Assembly: GCA_024752435.1 (NCBI GenBank) | Contig: CP103033.1 | Location: 1,116,001 to 1,180,000 of the forward strand | Reading direction: 5' to 3' | DNA length: 64,000 nucleotides | From: Allantophomopsis cytisporea | Lineage: Eukaryota > Ascomycota > Leotiomycetes > Phacidiales > Phacidiaceae | Shown here: positions 34,101 through 45,438 of the stretch, in pieces | Layout: each line of letters begins with the position of its first letter | Position numbering within the stretch: position 1 is the first letter of the stretch | Notes under the pieces: model-generated | The model's input: only the letters and a program-made list of their open reading frames with translations | Told to the model about the DNA's origin: nothing | Databases searched by the model: none | Program-made: the position numbers and the translations under genes

Positions 34101-35267
34101 CGCGGAACTAATTCCATAAGCGCTGGAAAGCTGAGCTGCAGCATCACTGGAGCTTGCATCGGTCGAAGAGGTGCTCTCAGCACTGCTGGTTGAAGTGCTA
34201 CCAAGGTTAAGAGTGATACCAAGAAGTCCGGCATCTGTGCTGGAAGAACTTGCGGCGGTCGTGGTAGCAGCGGCTGTTCCAGTACCCGCGGAACTAATCC
34301 CATAAGCGCTGGAAAGCTGAGCTGCAGCATCACTGGAGCTGGCATCGGTCGAAGAAGCAGAGGTAGCCTCAGCTGATGAAGCCTCAGTCGAGGAAGCAGA
34401 GCTGGAATCAGTGCTAGTCGCAACAGCACTCGTACCAGAAGCAGCCGAACTATCTCCAATAGCACTTGAAAGTTGCGCAGCAGCATCACTGGAACTGGCG
34501 CTGGAGCTGATGCTGACATCCGTGGAAGACGATGCATCAGAGGTAAGAGTGCTCGAAGAGACAGCTCCAGTACCGGTAGCCGCCGCACTAGAACCAACAG
34601 CGCTCGAGTACTGGTCCGCGATACTTGAAGAGGTGGAATCGACGGAAGAGCTGGCTTCGGTGCTGGTAGTCGCAGCAGCTGTCGTCGTCGAGGAGGAGTA
34701 ATCGGTTGTGCTCGAGCCAGTTGCCGTCACAGCAGAGTCGGTACCAATGGCACTGGAATATTGCGATGCGGCATCGGAACTCGAAGAAGCGTCGGTGCTT
34801 GAAGCTACTGAACTGGAATCGCTCGAAGTCGTCGAATCGATAGTCGGGCTTGTGGAACTTGATGCGGCGGTTCCGCTCGATGCAGTAATGGTGGACGAGG
34901 TCGTCACGTAAACCACCGTCGCAGAATCAGTGCTGGAAGACAAAGTTGTAGTCGTGGTATCGGTGCTCGAGGAAGAAGAAACATCGGTCGCGGCAGCATT
35001 TTGACCACTGATTGCCTGGTTCATCATCTGCGAAAATTGCTCCGCCGCGTTCGAATTGGTGATGTCGGTGTCTTCCCCATTCTCATTTCCGAAGAGACTG
35101 GCACGTTTAGCAGCACTGTCGTGATTGGTATAGTGCATCCCCCTCCTTGAAGCAGCGACGCCATCGCGTTTTAATTGTCGGGGAAAGTAGAACTTGCGAT
35201 CGCCCTGAGCGGCAGCGACGGTTGAAAGGATGGTGACGGAGGCCAGGAATAACGAAGGTGTATGCAT
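31143..35267 (-). CDS. MSB2: Signalling mucin Msb2
   Basis: Plasma-membrane mucin sensor feeding Cdc42/Ste11-type MAPK signalling, which in moulds controls surface sensing and invasive growth. Intronless, 1374 aa from the ATG at 35267, chosen because it begins with a signal peptide (MHTPSLFLASVTILSTVAAA). An in-frame ATG at 35462 would add 65 residues before it. Residues about 95-1050 are Ser/Thr/Ala-rich and built of tandem repeats, the expected O-glycosylated mucin region. Then come the Hkr1/Msb2 homology domain (IQIAFDYSLNYEFV ... IFTYLPEGLSGGL ... ITMHSLVPYDTT), a transmembrane segment (AAAAYGAAMFFIARRYKRKK) and an about 80-aa cytoplasmic tail ending ISAPMAAENSLGWN, the family's conserved C-terminus. 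The repetitive DNA also opens long antisense frames, which I regard as spurious. Confidence 0.94.
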   Translation of the reverse strand: MHTPSLFLASVTILSTVAAAQGDRKFYFPRQLKRDGVAASRRGMHYTNHDSAAKRASLFGNENGEDTDITNSNAAEQFSQMMNQAISGQNAAATDVSSSSSTDTTTTTLSSSTDSATVVYVTTSSTITASSGTAASSSTSPTIDSTTSSDSSSVASSTDASSSSDAASQYSSAIGTDSAVTATGSSTTDYSSSTTTAAATTSTEASSSVDSTSSSIADQYSSAVGSSAAATGTGAVSSSTLTSDASSSTDVSISSSASSSDAAAQLSSAIGDSSAASGTSAVATSTDSSSASSTEASSAEATSASSTDASSSDAAAQLSSAYGISSAGTGTAAATTTAASSSSTDAGLLGITLNLGSTSTSSAESTSSTDASSSDAAAQLSSAYGISSAGTGTAAATTTAASSSSTDAGLLGITLNLGSTSTSSAESTSSTDTASSNAAAQLSSAYGISSSGTGTAAAAAVTASSDTDSASSTSATVTDLGLSSILSAISASSAAPASTDVSSTDSASDETTSTDSAASTATLSDSTALTTGSATDSNASTTATDSASSTTTSDAGLLGGLLGDNTTTDSASATATDASGLTTATDSNASTTATDSASSTTTSDAGLLGGLLGDNTTTDSASATATDASGLTTATDSNASATATGTDSASTTSSDTGLLGFLTATDSSATATGTDNGTTALTTATDSADLATATGTDSNASTTATGTNSADLITSTATDSNASTTATGTDSADLVSATGTDSNASITTTGTDSNASITTTGTDTASSTATSSDSGLLAGLFTTSDSSATVTGTDNGTTATSSGLSATATDSNATTATDLASATETSTSSGDFLSSLLGASSTGDANTSATITSALSSGTGSASVTGTGNTSAASVTETSNSSISGISLTLTSSGASSTATGTFTGSDNTTVILTGSDGQPTATSIEVGNTTSETLTGPTTASDYTSAFPTTSASNNTIPVLTSASSQTTLSTDSSAASGSFTTSALTTPSSSASNSTIPAAPITSATSDTASSTEVSSSSSSTVTSTSSTVYYYTTSDAATTTSTYKAPTSIVPTGTDTLTVWIPATIIAQSSTTPTGTETTSTSIVTGIPSSVPKVISPNTGVPSAPVDTTLIQIAFDYSLNYEFVVSNSLSSAQIFTYLPEGLSGGLNIANSSITMHSLVPYDTTASLGYITTLALAYIPTNMVQTLQLAILTPVSAIYNNDDSSVKTMMSYINPAISILSGSTLVTSGSSASGTGSSGSATTSAKSGNDGGVFSTSEQNTSSAVKSTTAAISVGAVGAAAAYGAAMFFIARRYKRKKTSHRRSSSLQNPAEMYQSGSPALMGGANAMMSGGRQTPAVSTEDRNSRGSGRSGGTARGAISAPMAAENSLGWN
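33361..33660 (-). repeat. 150-bp tandem duplication inside Msb2
   Basis: Two almost identical copies, 33361-33510 and 33511-33660, encode a 50-aa unit containing DAGLLGGLLGDNTTTDSAS. The near identity indicates recent duplication or gene conversion within the mucin region. Confidence 0.88.
33979..34350 (-). repeat. 186-bp tandem repeat inside Msb2
   Basis: Two copies with a period of 186 bp (62 aa; first copies start at 33979 and 34165) encode a unit with QLSSAYGISSAGTGTAAA and DAGLLGITLNLGSTSTSS. Flanking partial, more diverged copies extend on both sides. The period is a multiple of three, so copy number can vary without frame loss. Confidence 0.85.
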
Positions 35268-36234
35268 CTTGAACGAATGTGTGGATGTGCGCAATGACGA
35301 AATCGAAATCGAAAAATGGGTTTCTGAGAGATCGGACGAATTGGAAAAAAAAAAGTAATTGGAATCTTTGTATCTTCTTTTTTTTAGTTGTCGATTGTCA
35401 GCTTGTATTCGCGCGGTTGTTTCAACCACCATCGATATATGCGGTGTGTGTTGTGATGCCAACTCACTGTCTGAAGGATTGTAAATTTAACGAATGTGAG
35501 CGACAAAGATGTCAAAGAATGCGTCTATTGGATGTCTTGTTAGTATTGATTCGAGCATTGTGAGATGACTGATGGTTTTGATTTCGTCTCTCGTATGGTG
35601 ATGTGCATATCATCGTCTTTCAACAAGGAGATGACAATTGCGACCGTTGAGTTGAGGATATTCTCAAGATGACACCCAAGGTACGAGAGCGGATGCGCGA
35701 AGAAGGGCGGTGGAGTGATGTGGTATGATGTATCGTAGTGTCGGGACGGGGGGAATCTCAAGATGCGCACACTCACATTAGATTTGAGAATCTATGGTTG
35801 CTGAGGTTGATTTGATCGATTTGGGGGTATTTCAAAGGAGTGTCGTGACGATAAATCGTCGAGGATGAGGACTGGCGATGGAATGCTTCCACGTCTCTTA
35901 TTCTTTTCCACCTCGATCGCTATTGTCGGGATTGAAATATGGTGATTTTAGTAGTGTAAAATTGACAGAATTATTCGCAATCGACCATTGTCCAGAGGCC
36001 TCCGGAGACCTTGATCGGAAGTTGAGGAGGGAGAGAGTGAGTATGTTTGGATTTGATCGAAGGGTAGTCGTCGATGGAGAGGAGGAGGAGGAGGAGGAGG
36101 ATGGTTGGAGATGTGTATGTGTGTGTGTGTGGGTGTGGGTGAGGTGGATTTGGGGGGGGAGAAAGAGTCGAGATGAAGAGTCGAGATGAAGAGTCGAGGT
36201 TGAAGTGAAGTGAAGGGGTGGGAGGAGCGGTAAA

Positions 36235-36270
36235 GTGGTGGTGGTGGTGGTGGTGGTGGTGGGTGGTGGG
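36235..36270 (+). repeat. GGT trinucleotide run
   Basis: About eight uninterrupted GGT/GTG triplets followed by gggtggtggg. G-rich on the plus strand and able to form stacked G structures. Confidence 0.85.
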
Positions 36271-36420
36271 TGTTAGAATGAGTGAGAGAGTGAGTTGTAT
36301 GTAGTAGCGGTGGGTGGTAGTAGTAGGTGGTGGGTAGCAGTGAGGTACAGTACAGTACAGTAGTATGTAATTACTAGTACGGTACTTAGCAGAGATGAGT
36401 TGCTTGGTAGGAAGGATGAA

Positions 36421-36438
36421 GGGAAGGGAAGGGAAGGG
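36421..36438 (+). other. G-quadruplex motif, four GGG runs
   Basis: Four GGG runs separated by AA (36421-36423, 36426-36428, 36431-36433, 36436-36438) satisfy the canonical quadruplex pattern on the plus strand. It sits about 1.2 kb upstream of the Msb2 start. Confidence 0.8.
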
Positions 36439-37408
36439 AACAGGGACAGGTAAAGGTAAAAGGCAAAGAAAGGCAAAGCGTCAAGGCAAAGAAAGACATA
36501 CAAAGGGAAGGGTTGATCGTGGAGAAGGTTGATCAGGGCGCATGTTGAAAGGAAGGACTAGTATGGGTATGGCTTGCTGGTGGAGTTCGTTGTTGAAGGG
36601 TAGTAGTGTGCCAGTAGTGCCAGTAGCGCCAGCACAGAGAGTGGTAATACAGCTTCGAATAGGCTTAGTGCCATGCCACTAGTGCAGATGGTATTCTTGG
36701 GCGATACACGCCGACACTTATTTATGTACGATACTGTACTACAATGGTGGTATGGTGAAATGTAAGGGTGCGTGGTGAATAGTGAATTCCAGAGGTATAT
36801 TTAGCTTTGGATTCTGTTTACATTCATGCTTCATAAATTCATCCATCCATTCATTCACATATCTCTCCTGAATGTATAGTAAGTATATTATAATATCATA
36901 TTATTCGGTACATCCGATTGATCTATTCAATACGAGCAAGAGAACAAGAGAACAAAACAAGTAGAGATCACATGCGTCCTTCATACCCGACATTGACTTC
37001 CCACCAACAAATATTGCCCAGCGAAATACTCACTCACTGCCTACATCGAATTTCGCGGACGTCCCTTTCACAATACTTAGTACGGTAGATCAATCAACAC
37101 GCATGGGCTTGTCTATTTACACTGGAAGGAACTATATCCACTCCTGCTCACACCATGAATGAAGGGTGGATTATACCAAGCAGGCTCAGTTGAGTGGAGA
37201 ATGGGGGACAAACCCCCGCGCACACTCCTACAAATACCATATCTACAGTCACATACCGACAGAGGCCACAGGCACAGGTACAGATAAATAAAGGCTGAAA
37301 GGGCGGGTGGATGTGTGCATAACCAAGATTATTGGTGCGTGCATGCACATGACATGACGAGAATAGAGCGAGATGAATAGGCAGCTCGTGATGGCCATGT
37401 CAATGATC

Positions 37409-37442
37409 CATGACCATGACCATGACCATGACCATGACCATG
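37409..37442 (+). repeat. CATGAC hexamer microsatellite
   Basis: Between five and six perfect copies of the hexamer catgac, followed closely by shorter tandems (caactcaact at 37485-37498 and the acata/catac stretch near 37560-37580). Confidence 0.9.
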
Positions 37443-39284
37443 TAAATATGTTCATGTTCATGTCGAGAAGAACTCAACGCAACTCAACTCAACTCAACAT
37501 CAGATCACCGAACACAGAACATCAGAGAATTCCACTGACTTTTTCCATACACAGACGTACGTACATAATACATACATACATATGTATGATTGAGGGATGA
37601 AAATGAATCAGGAAATGAGATCAACTGCAATCCTCTCATCCACACAAATGCATACCCCTACAAACACACAGACAGATGTGGGTTACGTTGCTGACTGACT
37701 GACGCTTGGGGATTGAGATGGATGATGCTTGACCAGGCTGATTTGATAATTTCCGCGCGGTGGTCAAGCACACACCACAGAACACACCATCATTCACTCA
37801 CTCAATCACTCGCTCACTCAGCATGCAACACCAAAGCACCATGAACTATGAAGAGACGGGCAAAGACAGAGAAGAAGAGAGAAGAGAAGAGAGAGCGAAA
37901 AAGGCAAAGCGCTATCATACATTCCCATCCTTCCATACCGGTCTGATGGTCTGTCTGTACAGTGTACGGCGTACATGCACTGTCAATTTCGTCAAGGGGG
38001 TGGCATGAGTAACAGGGTGAGGATAATTGAGGGAGAGGGGGAAGAAAGAAACACATCGCAGTCATCCAGCCAGCCAGCTAGCCATCATCCAACATAAAGA
38101 GAAGAGAGCGAAAGAAGGGAATAAAAACGACATCACGAGAAGCATGCACCACATCCACAACCATCATAACAAGAACAATGAGAAAATCTCGTCGACGGTA
38201 CATTTCAGTTGAAGCCACAAGTATCAAAAAGAATGGAATCAAAACACCTCCAATCTCCAATCTCACATTCTCCATCGCGCCCTTCATCCATCCATTCAGC
38301 TCATCACTCAGCCATGAATTGTATATACATAGCGAGCACACACACGCACACACACAACCAGACTAAATCATCGCATTGAATAGAATTTGGCAGTCAAATT
38401 CCACCTTCAAACAAACCCACCCCACCCCCATCACCTTAAATGACCACCAACAAAAGCCACCGTGCCGCCACAGGACCATGCAGGGCCAGGATCATGGAGG
38501 TCGCGCAGGTATGAAAAGCGAGAAAAGCAATGACCAGCCTCAGGTGAAAGCGGGAAGAAAGAGAAGAGAGTTGTAGCGGGCGAGTGAATGAGATGAATTT
38601 AAAAGGGATCCATGCGTCCCAAGGTTAGAGTCGACGGGAAATCATTTCATTATTGGTTAGGTCTTTCATTTCGATGATTTTTGGGTTTGATTTCTTTTTT
38701 TGGGGGAGGGTTTTTTGGGATCTGGATTTTGCTTGGTCTTGGCTTTGGCTTTGGCTTTGGCTCTGAAGGTAAGTCGGGTAGATAGGTCTTTTCATGCGTT
38801 GATGGGAGGATGCTTGAATGGAATTGAATGAACAAATGATGAAAGATTGAAATAAATAATGGAAGAAAGTAACAAAAGATGGAAGAATAACACAGACCGT
38901 AGAAAACATCCACAGTACATAACAAAAGATATTTACAAACATTCAACATCCACATCCACATCCACATTCACATCCTACAAACACCACAGCTCAAATATCC
39001 GGCAATCAAAATAACCACCAGCGTAACAATCAACCACCACAACCATCACCTTTCTTCCACCTGTCACCCTTCAATCCACTACACAATAACCAACTATCCA
39101 AACACCCCTCCCCTCAAATCTCACCCCTCCCTACCCTCCCCCTTCCCCCCCTCGGTCTAGCTGACTCCACTCACCCTACCTTAGTCAGGAACACAGCATT
39201 GCCGTTCGCGCTCGCGCAAGGCTCAGGCGTAGTACCATCGGGCGAGCTAGGATTTAGGCCGAGGGTCGGTGGTGAGGTATGTAC

Positions 39285-39316
<32 letters not shown>

Positions 39317-42300
39317 CTGCGTATGTACTGCGTACTGTGTACTGTGTACCTTACCTATCATCCATTTAAACATCCAAGTCCAAGTCCATGTCCAAATCCA
39401 AGTCCAAGTTCAAGTTCAAGCACAAGTTCAAGCACAACCGTCTAATCCGCTAATTATTCAATGATTAATTATTCAATCACTTAATCACCCAAACACCCAA
39501 ATATTTGTGTAAGCTCCCATGCACGGTAAGTAATACGCAGTCAGCACCTAACTGGCCGGGTACTTATGACTGCCACCCCTTCAAACTCCCTACGTGTTGA
39601 ATCAAGAATAGGGCTTGCGGCTGGCTTACATACGGTGAGTCCCTAGCTACTGACATGCCCTAACTTGTATTACTCACTTACTTGCTCACTCACTCACCTC
39701 GATACTGACCGTGTACTTGCTCGCAAGAATTGTAGCTTGGTCATAGCCTAGTCACTACCACTCTCCAAGGATCAACGTTTGGTCCTTTACCACACTTGTC
39801 CCTCGTAAAGAAGGGTTTGCGCGGAATGAGTACATCTTCGGTATGTATACCGATGACTTTATTCCAGGTGCGACGATGGGCTGGCTTTCGTTCGGGGATC
39901 GGACTTGGATGTGGGCTTGGACTTGGGCTGTACATGGATTTGACTCCGATTGAGGGATCCTAGATTGAGGGAATCCAGATTGATGGGATGATGGAGATGA
40001 TGCGGATGATGCGGATGATGCGTATGATAGGTATGGGTGGGTGTTTGTTACATGGTCAAGTCTTGTAAATGTAAATGTACTGCGTGAATGGGTGCAGGTT
40101 TTGGCGTGGGGATGATTGGCATGAGAGGAATGATTGGGATTGATGATGATATGGGGATGATGAATTCAATTATATAGTAATTCGTGAATCATAATTGTTT
40201 GTTTTATTACTTCAGCCTTCTAGAACCATTCTTTGCTGAGCATCATATATCATATATGTAGATTGAATATATGCGATGTGGATTGAGATGGAGATTGAAC
40301 TTGACTCGCATTGATATCATCTCAATTCTCGCCGATCTTCGTCGTTGACATCCCGTGCTAATTATCTATCTAATTCATATCATATCAATCAATCAATCAA
40401 TCACGATAGAAACCCTCCCACCAATGAATTTGAACATCTACTCTTCTCTTCCGTCTCGATATCTCACCTACATACCTCCAACTCAACCACTATCATCATC
40501 CCAAGTAATCATCACAACTCCCACATTGAAGTATACAAAACACCTTACCTCATACCAACGCATCTACAATCCCCACCACACCAATCACACCAACAAACAC
40601 AGCCCGCCAAGATAACCGTCCTATGTTAAAGCTCACTCGTTCATCGCAACATCTATCGCCGTCATCGAGTGTTCCCGCGCAGGTCATAGAGTAAAACAGT
40701 AAAGTGGTAAAGTAGTAAGGTTCTCCGAATTCGAGAATCCCTCGTAATCGCATTTTTCCTCTTTCTGTCCCATGAAACAGCCCGAATCCCCTTCCATCAT
40801 TCCCCCGAAACACTCCTCTCGTATCGCCGTATGCTAGAAGCTGGTCTAGTAATAGGTAGGTACTTTCAGTTGCTTATGCTGGTGCTCAATGCTGGGCACA
40901 GTACTCTCAATGCTGAACGCTGAATGCTGAATGCTGAATGCTCAATATCCAATACTCAGTCCAATTGTACAAGCCCAGTCACCACAGTCACAGTCCAGTC
41001 CACAGTTCACGTATCGACTCCAATCCCGAGAAGAAAACAAACTGCGGAGTACTTCTACACAATCAACCAAAAAAAAAAACCAAAAAAACTCCCTCACTCC
41101 CGCTATAACCACAGTAATCAATCCTTCAATTAAGGACCGCGCCACAACCTCACCCACCATTTCGCCTACCTCGCCACGGCCCACGCAAGGTCCCAAAAAT
41201 CCCCGGCACCCGCTCAACTTCAAGGCTGCACCTCAGTCTCACAGAACGGGCCTCGCTTCGCCTCAGATAGAATACACTAGTCCACAGATGCACTAGAGCG
41301 AACAGATGACAGGGTGTTTACAGGGTGTTTACAAGGAGTCTGCAGGAGTGGAATGCTTGTTTTTTGCATTGTTTCTATATTGTTTTTGGACTGCGTTTCA
41401 TGCGTGGTGGGTGCGTTGGTGCTGCTTGCGGGTGATGGTGGGTGATGGGAATGGGGGGAATGGACTGGATGGGTGGACTGGGCAGGTTGGCTTGGGTTTT
41501 GTTTGCTGGGTTGGATTGAGGATGCGGATGTATGGGTTGGAGGCTGGATGAGTTGCTCTGGTGTGAGGAAGTGAGGACTGTGCTGTTGGGTTTTGGTACG
41601 ATAGGATGGTGGTTATGAAGGGAGGAGGTCCGAGGTATGAGGTATGAGGTATGACTGCCTTCGCGTTGTTAGGGTTATGGCAATGGTTACGACAATGGTT
41701 ACGGTCCGGAGGATGATGATGCATGGAATGGGAATGCTACGCTGTACACTGTGGCTTGCTTGGTAGACTCGGGTTCTACATGCGTAGTCACTCTAGATGG
41801 GATGCTTCTCCTGGGATGACACGCTGCTTATTCTGCTTGGATGGCAGATTTCATTTCTGAGCTGTCAGGTGCTCAGGTACGATGGATCCCGTCTTCGTAT
41901 TTGTACGCGTATTGTTTTGGGAGCATGGCGTTGAATGCTGCGGTGACGTACCGTGGGTGCAGAAGTTTCCTTGGTGGGCTGGCTGTGGTGCGGTCGTACT
42001 GCCTACTGGCCGCGAGTACGAGATGCTTACATATGTGCGGCTGACAAGAGTCGGATGAGTGCGGGATATATGGCTGAGGTATGAAGTAAGGTGTTGTAGA
42101 GGTATGCTTAAATCTTTTGTGATTTTGATGTTGATGACTTTGTATGAAATATTCCACTTTCAAGACACTTGAATGTTGAAAGGAAGTCGTATTGGATTTT
42201 GATGTAGCAAGAATAGATGGCTTGACGGAGCTTCGCGAGAACACGACGAAGCTGTAAAGATAAAATTGTTTTGATGGAAAATCAGACCATAACTATCTTG

Positions 42301-43580
42301 GTTTCTTGATCATGCAGAGATTCCCGAGATATCGGTATTCATACGTTTTCGATATCTGGAAATCCATTCATTGCCAATCGTTAAGAAAAAGCAAAGAGAA
42401 AATCGGCTCATAAAATGCTTGGAAATGCCATGGCAGCTTTCTAAGTTGAGATTTCATTCGTAGCAACTGGATTGTTGCTCAACATATACAGAACAGGTTA
42501 GAATTTAATCTTGAGATATACTTCAAGATCTTGAGCATAGTAAATATTCGTGGAGATGATATCGCTGGTACGGTGTAAACACAATAAATATATCATTTCT
42601 TAAAATCCGATATTCCCTACAGACCCAGAAATCTTCCATGAATTCTAGAATAAGCCAAAGAACAATACAACACAATATTACAAGGTTAGTAATTTATCCA
42701 TGACGGAAAAAAGAAACCCCCACCAAGTTCGTCGAACATCAACATATCATAGGTAGTAGAAATGAATAAACTGCACGTCGACCTCGATCTCAACCCCATT
42801 CTCACCTACATTGTGACGGCCCCCGCTCACTCTGCATAAACCCTCAATACTCAATGCACGATTCACAAAACTGCACCGAGAGTGCATAAGACCCTGGCTG
42901 TCTCGTACCTTGCCACCACCGAGTCTTCAGGTACGAGGTATGGAGTTCATGGAGTCTATGGAGTCGGCGTGGAGCACAGCTTATGGTGTGGATGGTAGGT
43001 TACGTACTTTCTCTCGATAGGTGCTACTTACTGAGTGTCTATTAGGGAATGAGAGGCATGGGCTAAAGTTGGGGAGGAGGTAGTTCGTGGACGGTATGGA
43101 GTGCATACTCACTACATATATATGGCTTCGAGTCCTCCATACAAATGCTTTGCTCCGGAGTTGGATGGAGTAGCTGATGGCAGTTTACGGTCCGGAGCTG
43201 TGACGGTTGAATGCTCACCGATATATGAATACTCCGTTGAGTACGGAAGATGATACTCGATGATTCGGACAATCGGAGTAGAGTAGATAAGACTATGACG
43301 GTACAAAAGAGCACAGTACAATCGAGACTTCTCATCTCACCAATCAGCTCAACAAGATGACACGTCAAAACTCGTGATAGTTCGCGATTGAATTCTAACT
43401 GACTCCTCGCCTCGTACAGCTATGCGTAACTGTGTATTTTCCATCACCGCAAGTAATACAGCCGCTTGGCAAAAGAGAGGCCCGTAGCAACAGAGCCATT
43501 AACAGATCATAACTGATCATCTCAGCCCATAAAAACAGCATGAACACACACATGGCCACCCGCCGCGCCACGCCATGATC

Positions 43581-43612
43581 ATGATGATGATGATGATCAT
43601 CATCATCATCAG
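43581..43612. repeat. ATG/CAT palindrome upstream of FKBP
   Basis: A run of GAT/ATG triplets meets its own complement at the central TGATCA (43594-43599), giving a hairpin or cruciform with about 14-15 paired bases per arm and no loop spacer, about 190 bp before the FKBP start. A second inverted repeat, CCCCGC/GCGGGG, lies at 43678-43683 and 43697-43702. Confidence 0.75.
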
Positions 43613-43802
43613 GCAATGAGGCACACCAATGACAGCATTCGAAGGGGTTCTCTGGAGCTCCGCCCATTCACCTTGCACCCCGCTTCGCGTACACTAGCGG
43701 GGCGCAAAAGCTCCCCTCCCTCGACAGCTCTGTGCATAAAGGAAAAAGAGAGCACCTTACTCATCAATTCTCGACCCCTCCAACAAACAAAACCAGCAAC
43801 CA

Positions 43803-44513
43803 ATGTCCCTCTTCCGAACACTTCCTCGATCATTTCTCAACGCAAACAAATCCGCATCATCCTTCTCCCGCTCTTTCTCCAATTCAGCTGCCAAAATGGG
43901 TGTCACTAAGACCATCACTTCTGAGGGCTCCGGTCCCTCCCCTTCCAAGGGCCAGACTGTCTCCATGCACTACACCGGATGGTTGAAGCAGGACTACAAC
44001 AAGGCTGACAAGGATAAGTTGGCGTGAGTTGCATTGCGTGCTATGTTAGGGATCATGAGCTGATAGATGGTGCAGTTTCGACTCTTCCGTCAAGCGTGGT
44101 GTTCCATTCAAGACCCAGATCGGTGTCGGTTCTCTCATTAAGGGTATGTTACTGTGCGCAACCTCGCTGTGCTCGGTGCTGATGCAATATAGGATGGGAC
44201 GAGGGTGTTCCACAGATGAAGGTTGGCGAGAAGGCCGTCCTTGACATCACCAGCGATTACGGTTACGGTCCAAGGTAATAACTCCTTCATTCGATGCTCA
44301 CATCGAGTCACGTTGAGATCAATGATCCTCGTGGGATATCATAGTCTACGCAAAGTGGCTGGTCAGGGACTGATTGCTAACATACAACAGAGGAATGGGC
44401 CCAATCCCAGGTGGAGCTGACTTGATCTTGTAAGTTCTCGCAATTATTGCCTCTGATGATGTATGTATGCTAACTCTTGACTCAGCGAGGTCGAGCTTCT
44501 CGGTATCCAGTAA
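43803..44513 (+). CDS. FKBP-type prolyl isomerase with mitochondrial-type leader
   Basis: Peptidyl-prolyl cis-trans isomerase of the FKBP12 type, binder of FK506/rapamycin. Five exons: 43803-44023, 44076-44143, 44193-44274, 44391-44429 and 44486-44513 (438 nt, 145 aa), all GT-AG. Residues 32-145 are a single FKBP domain starting MGVTKTITSEG, with HYTGWL, FDSSVKRGVPF, IGVGSLIKGWDEG, MKVGEKAVLDI, DYGYGPRGMGPIPGGADLIFEVEL: the drug-pocket residues (Tyr, Phe, Asp, Phe, Trp, Tyr) are all in place. The first 31 residues (MSLFRTLPRSFLNANKSASS...) are basic, Ser-rich and lack acidic residues, like a mitochondrial presequence. The second ATG at 43896 is exactly the start of a normal cytosolic FKBP12. 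Two products from one gene are therefore plausible. Confidence 0.95.
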
Positions 44514-45438
44514 GAGATTTAGCATTACCGGTTAGACAAGGGTGGTTTGGAAAGTCTGCAAGTAAACAGTCAAAGTACGGCACCTTAGAAAAATAAAGGC
44601 TCAAAGAGCTTGATCTGAAAGTTTTGATTGAATTGGTGATGTTCAGTGATTGATTGCCTTCAATTTCCGATGCAGATACTTCATGGCCGCGATGGATCTG
44701 ATGTGTTTGTACTCTGACTTAGAGTAATTCAAGCGCTGATGATGACCTATGCTCCACAATAGATCACTCTGAATCAAATAACTATAATGCATCTGCTGTT
44801 CTCAGTCTGCTTTCGAATACAAGCCCCTACTGTTTTCGCAAATGCAATTGATGGATTGCCACTATGTAAGGCGGCAACTTTATTGTTCTCACATTCATGC
44901 GAGACATACCAAGTCGTGAATGGTGACGAGGATGAATCAGATGACGTAGACTGAATCAATGACAACGGTTTGAGAATCCTTCGAAGGAGCATAGTTATAT
45001 AAAGTAGATACTGGTTACTGGGTATCGGGTACCGCATGTTGTGTACTTCAAGCATATTTTGTAAGGGGAACGGGATGTGTTTGTCCTCCTTGCATTGAAG
45101 AGGAGGGAGGTGAAGTCATTTCATAGTTTCAGTCCACACGAGTAAATGGTTGAAGTTGTTAGTTGGGATTGGTAGAAACACGTGAGCATAGGCTTTTGGG
45201 GGCCTTTATCACGGTTCTAAGCATTTGTAAGAATTGATTACACATTGACAGAACATCTAATGGTCTTTATGAAGGAACTGAAAGTTGTTTAGAGACCATT
45301 GTCATTGTTCCTTGTTTCGTAACCGTGAGATAAGATGGAAGTCTGATAAGATGGAGAGGACGAAATTCGGCTCAACTAGTACGACCCAACTTTCCTTACC
45401 CCAGAACCCCGCCATCGAACGTCTTGGTGAACCACACC
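44514..45438. other. Intergenic, nothing recognised
   Basis: Between FKBP and the tRNA-ribosyltransferase gene on the same strand. No gene or notable repeat seen. Confidence 0.5.

Larger units (their letters stand above)
35268..43802. other. 8.5-kb gene-poor interval, simple-repeat rich
   Basis: No coding gene is supported on either strand; open frames are short and low in complexity. It lies between the divergently transcribed Msb2 and FKBP genes. It is strongly enriched in simple sequence: GGT run 36235-36270, four GGG runs 36421-36438, CATGAC hexamers 37409-37442, TGGCTT hexamers near 38738-38762, TG/TATG 39283-39316, CAAGTC/TTCAAG hexamers 39375-39437, GATGCG 39985-40030, a 7-bp gaatgct tandem about 40911-40946, and a 32-bp ATG/CAT palindrome 43581-43612. 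A long leader or regulatory region for Msb2, or non-coding transcripts, would fit. Confidence 0.5.

Noticed and set aside
33680..34597. 305-codon minus-strand frame within Msb2
   Set aside because: Alternative frame of the same repeats, Leu/Pro/Arg-rich and repetitive; Msb2 explains the region.
36235..40030. CRISPR-like or transposon terminal repeats
   Set aside because: The repeats are simple microsatellites without spacers of constant size, target duplications or transposase remnants.
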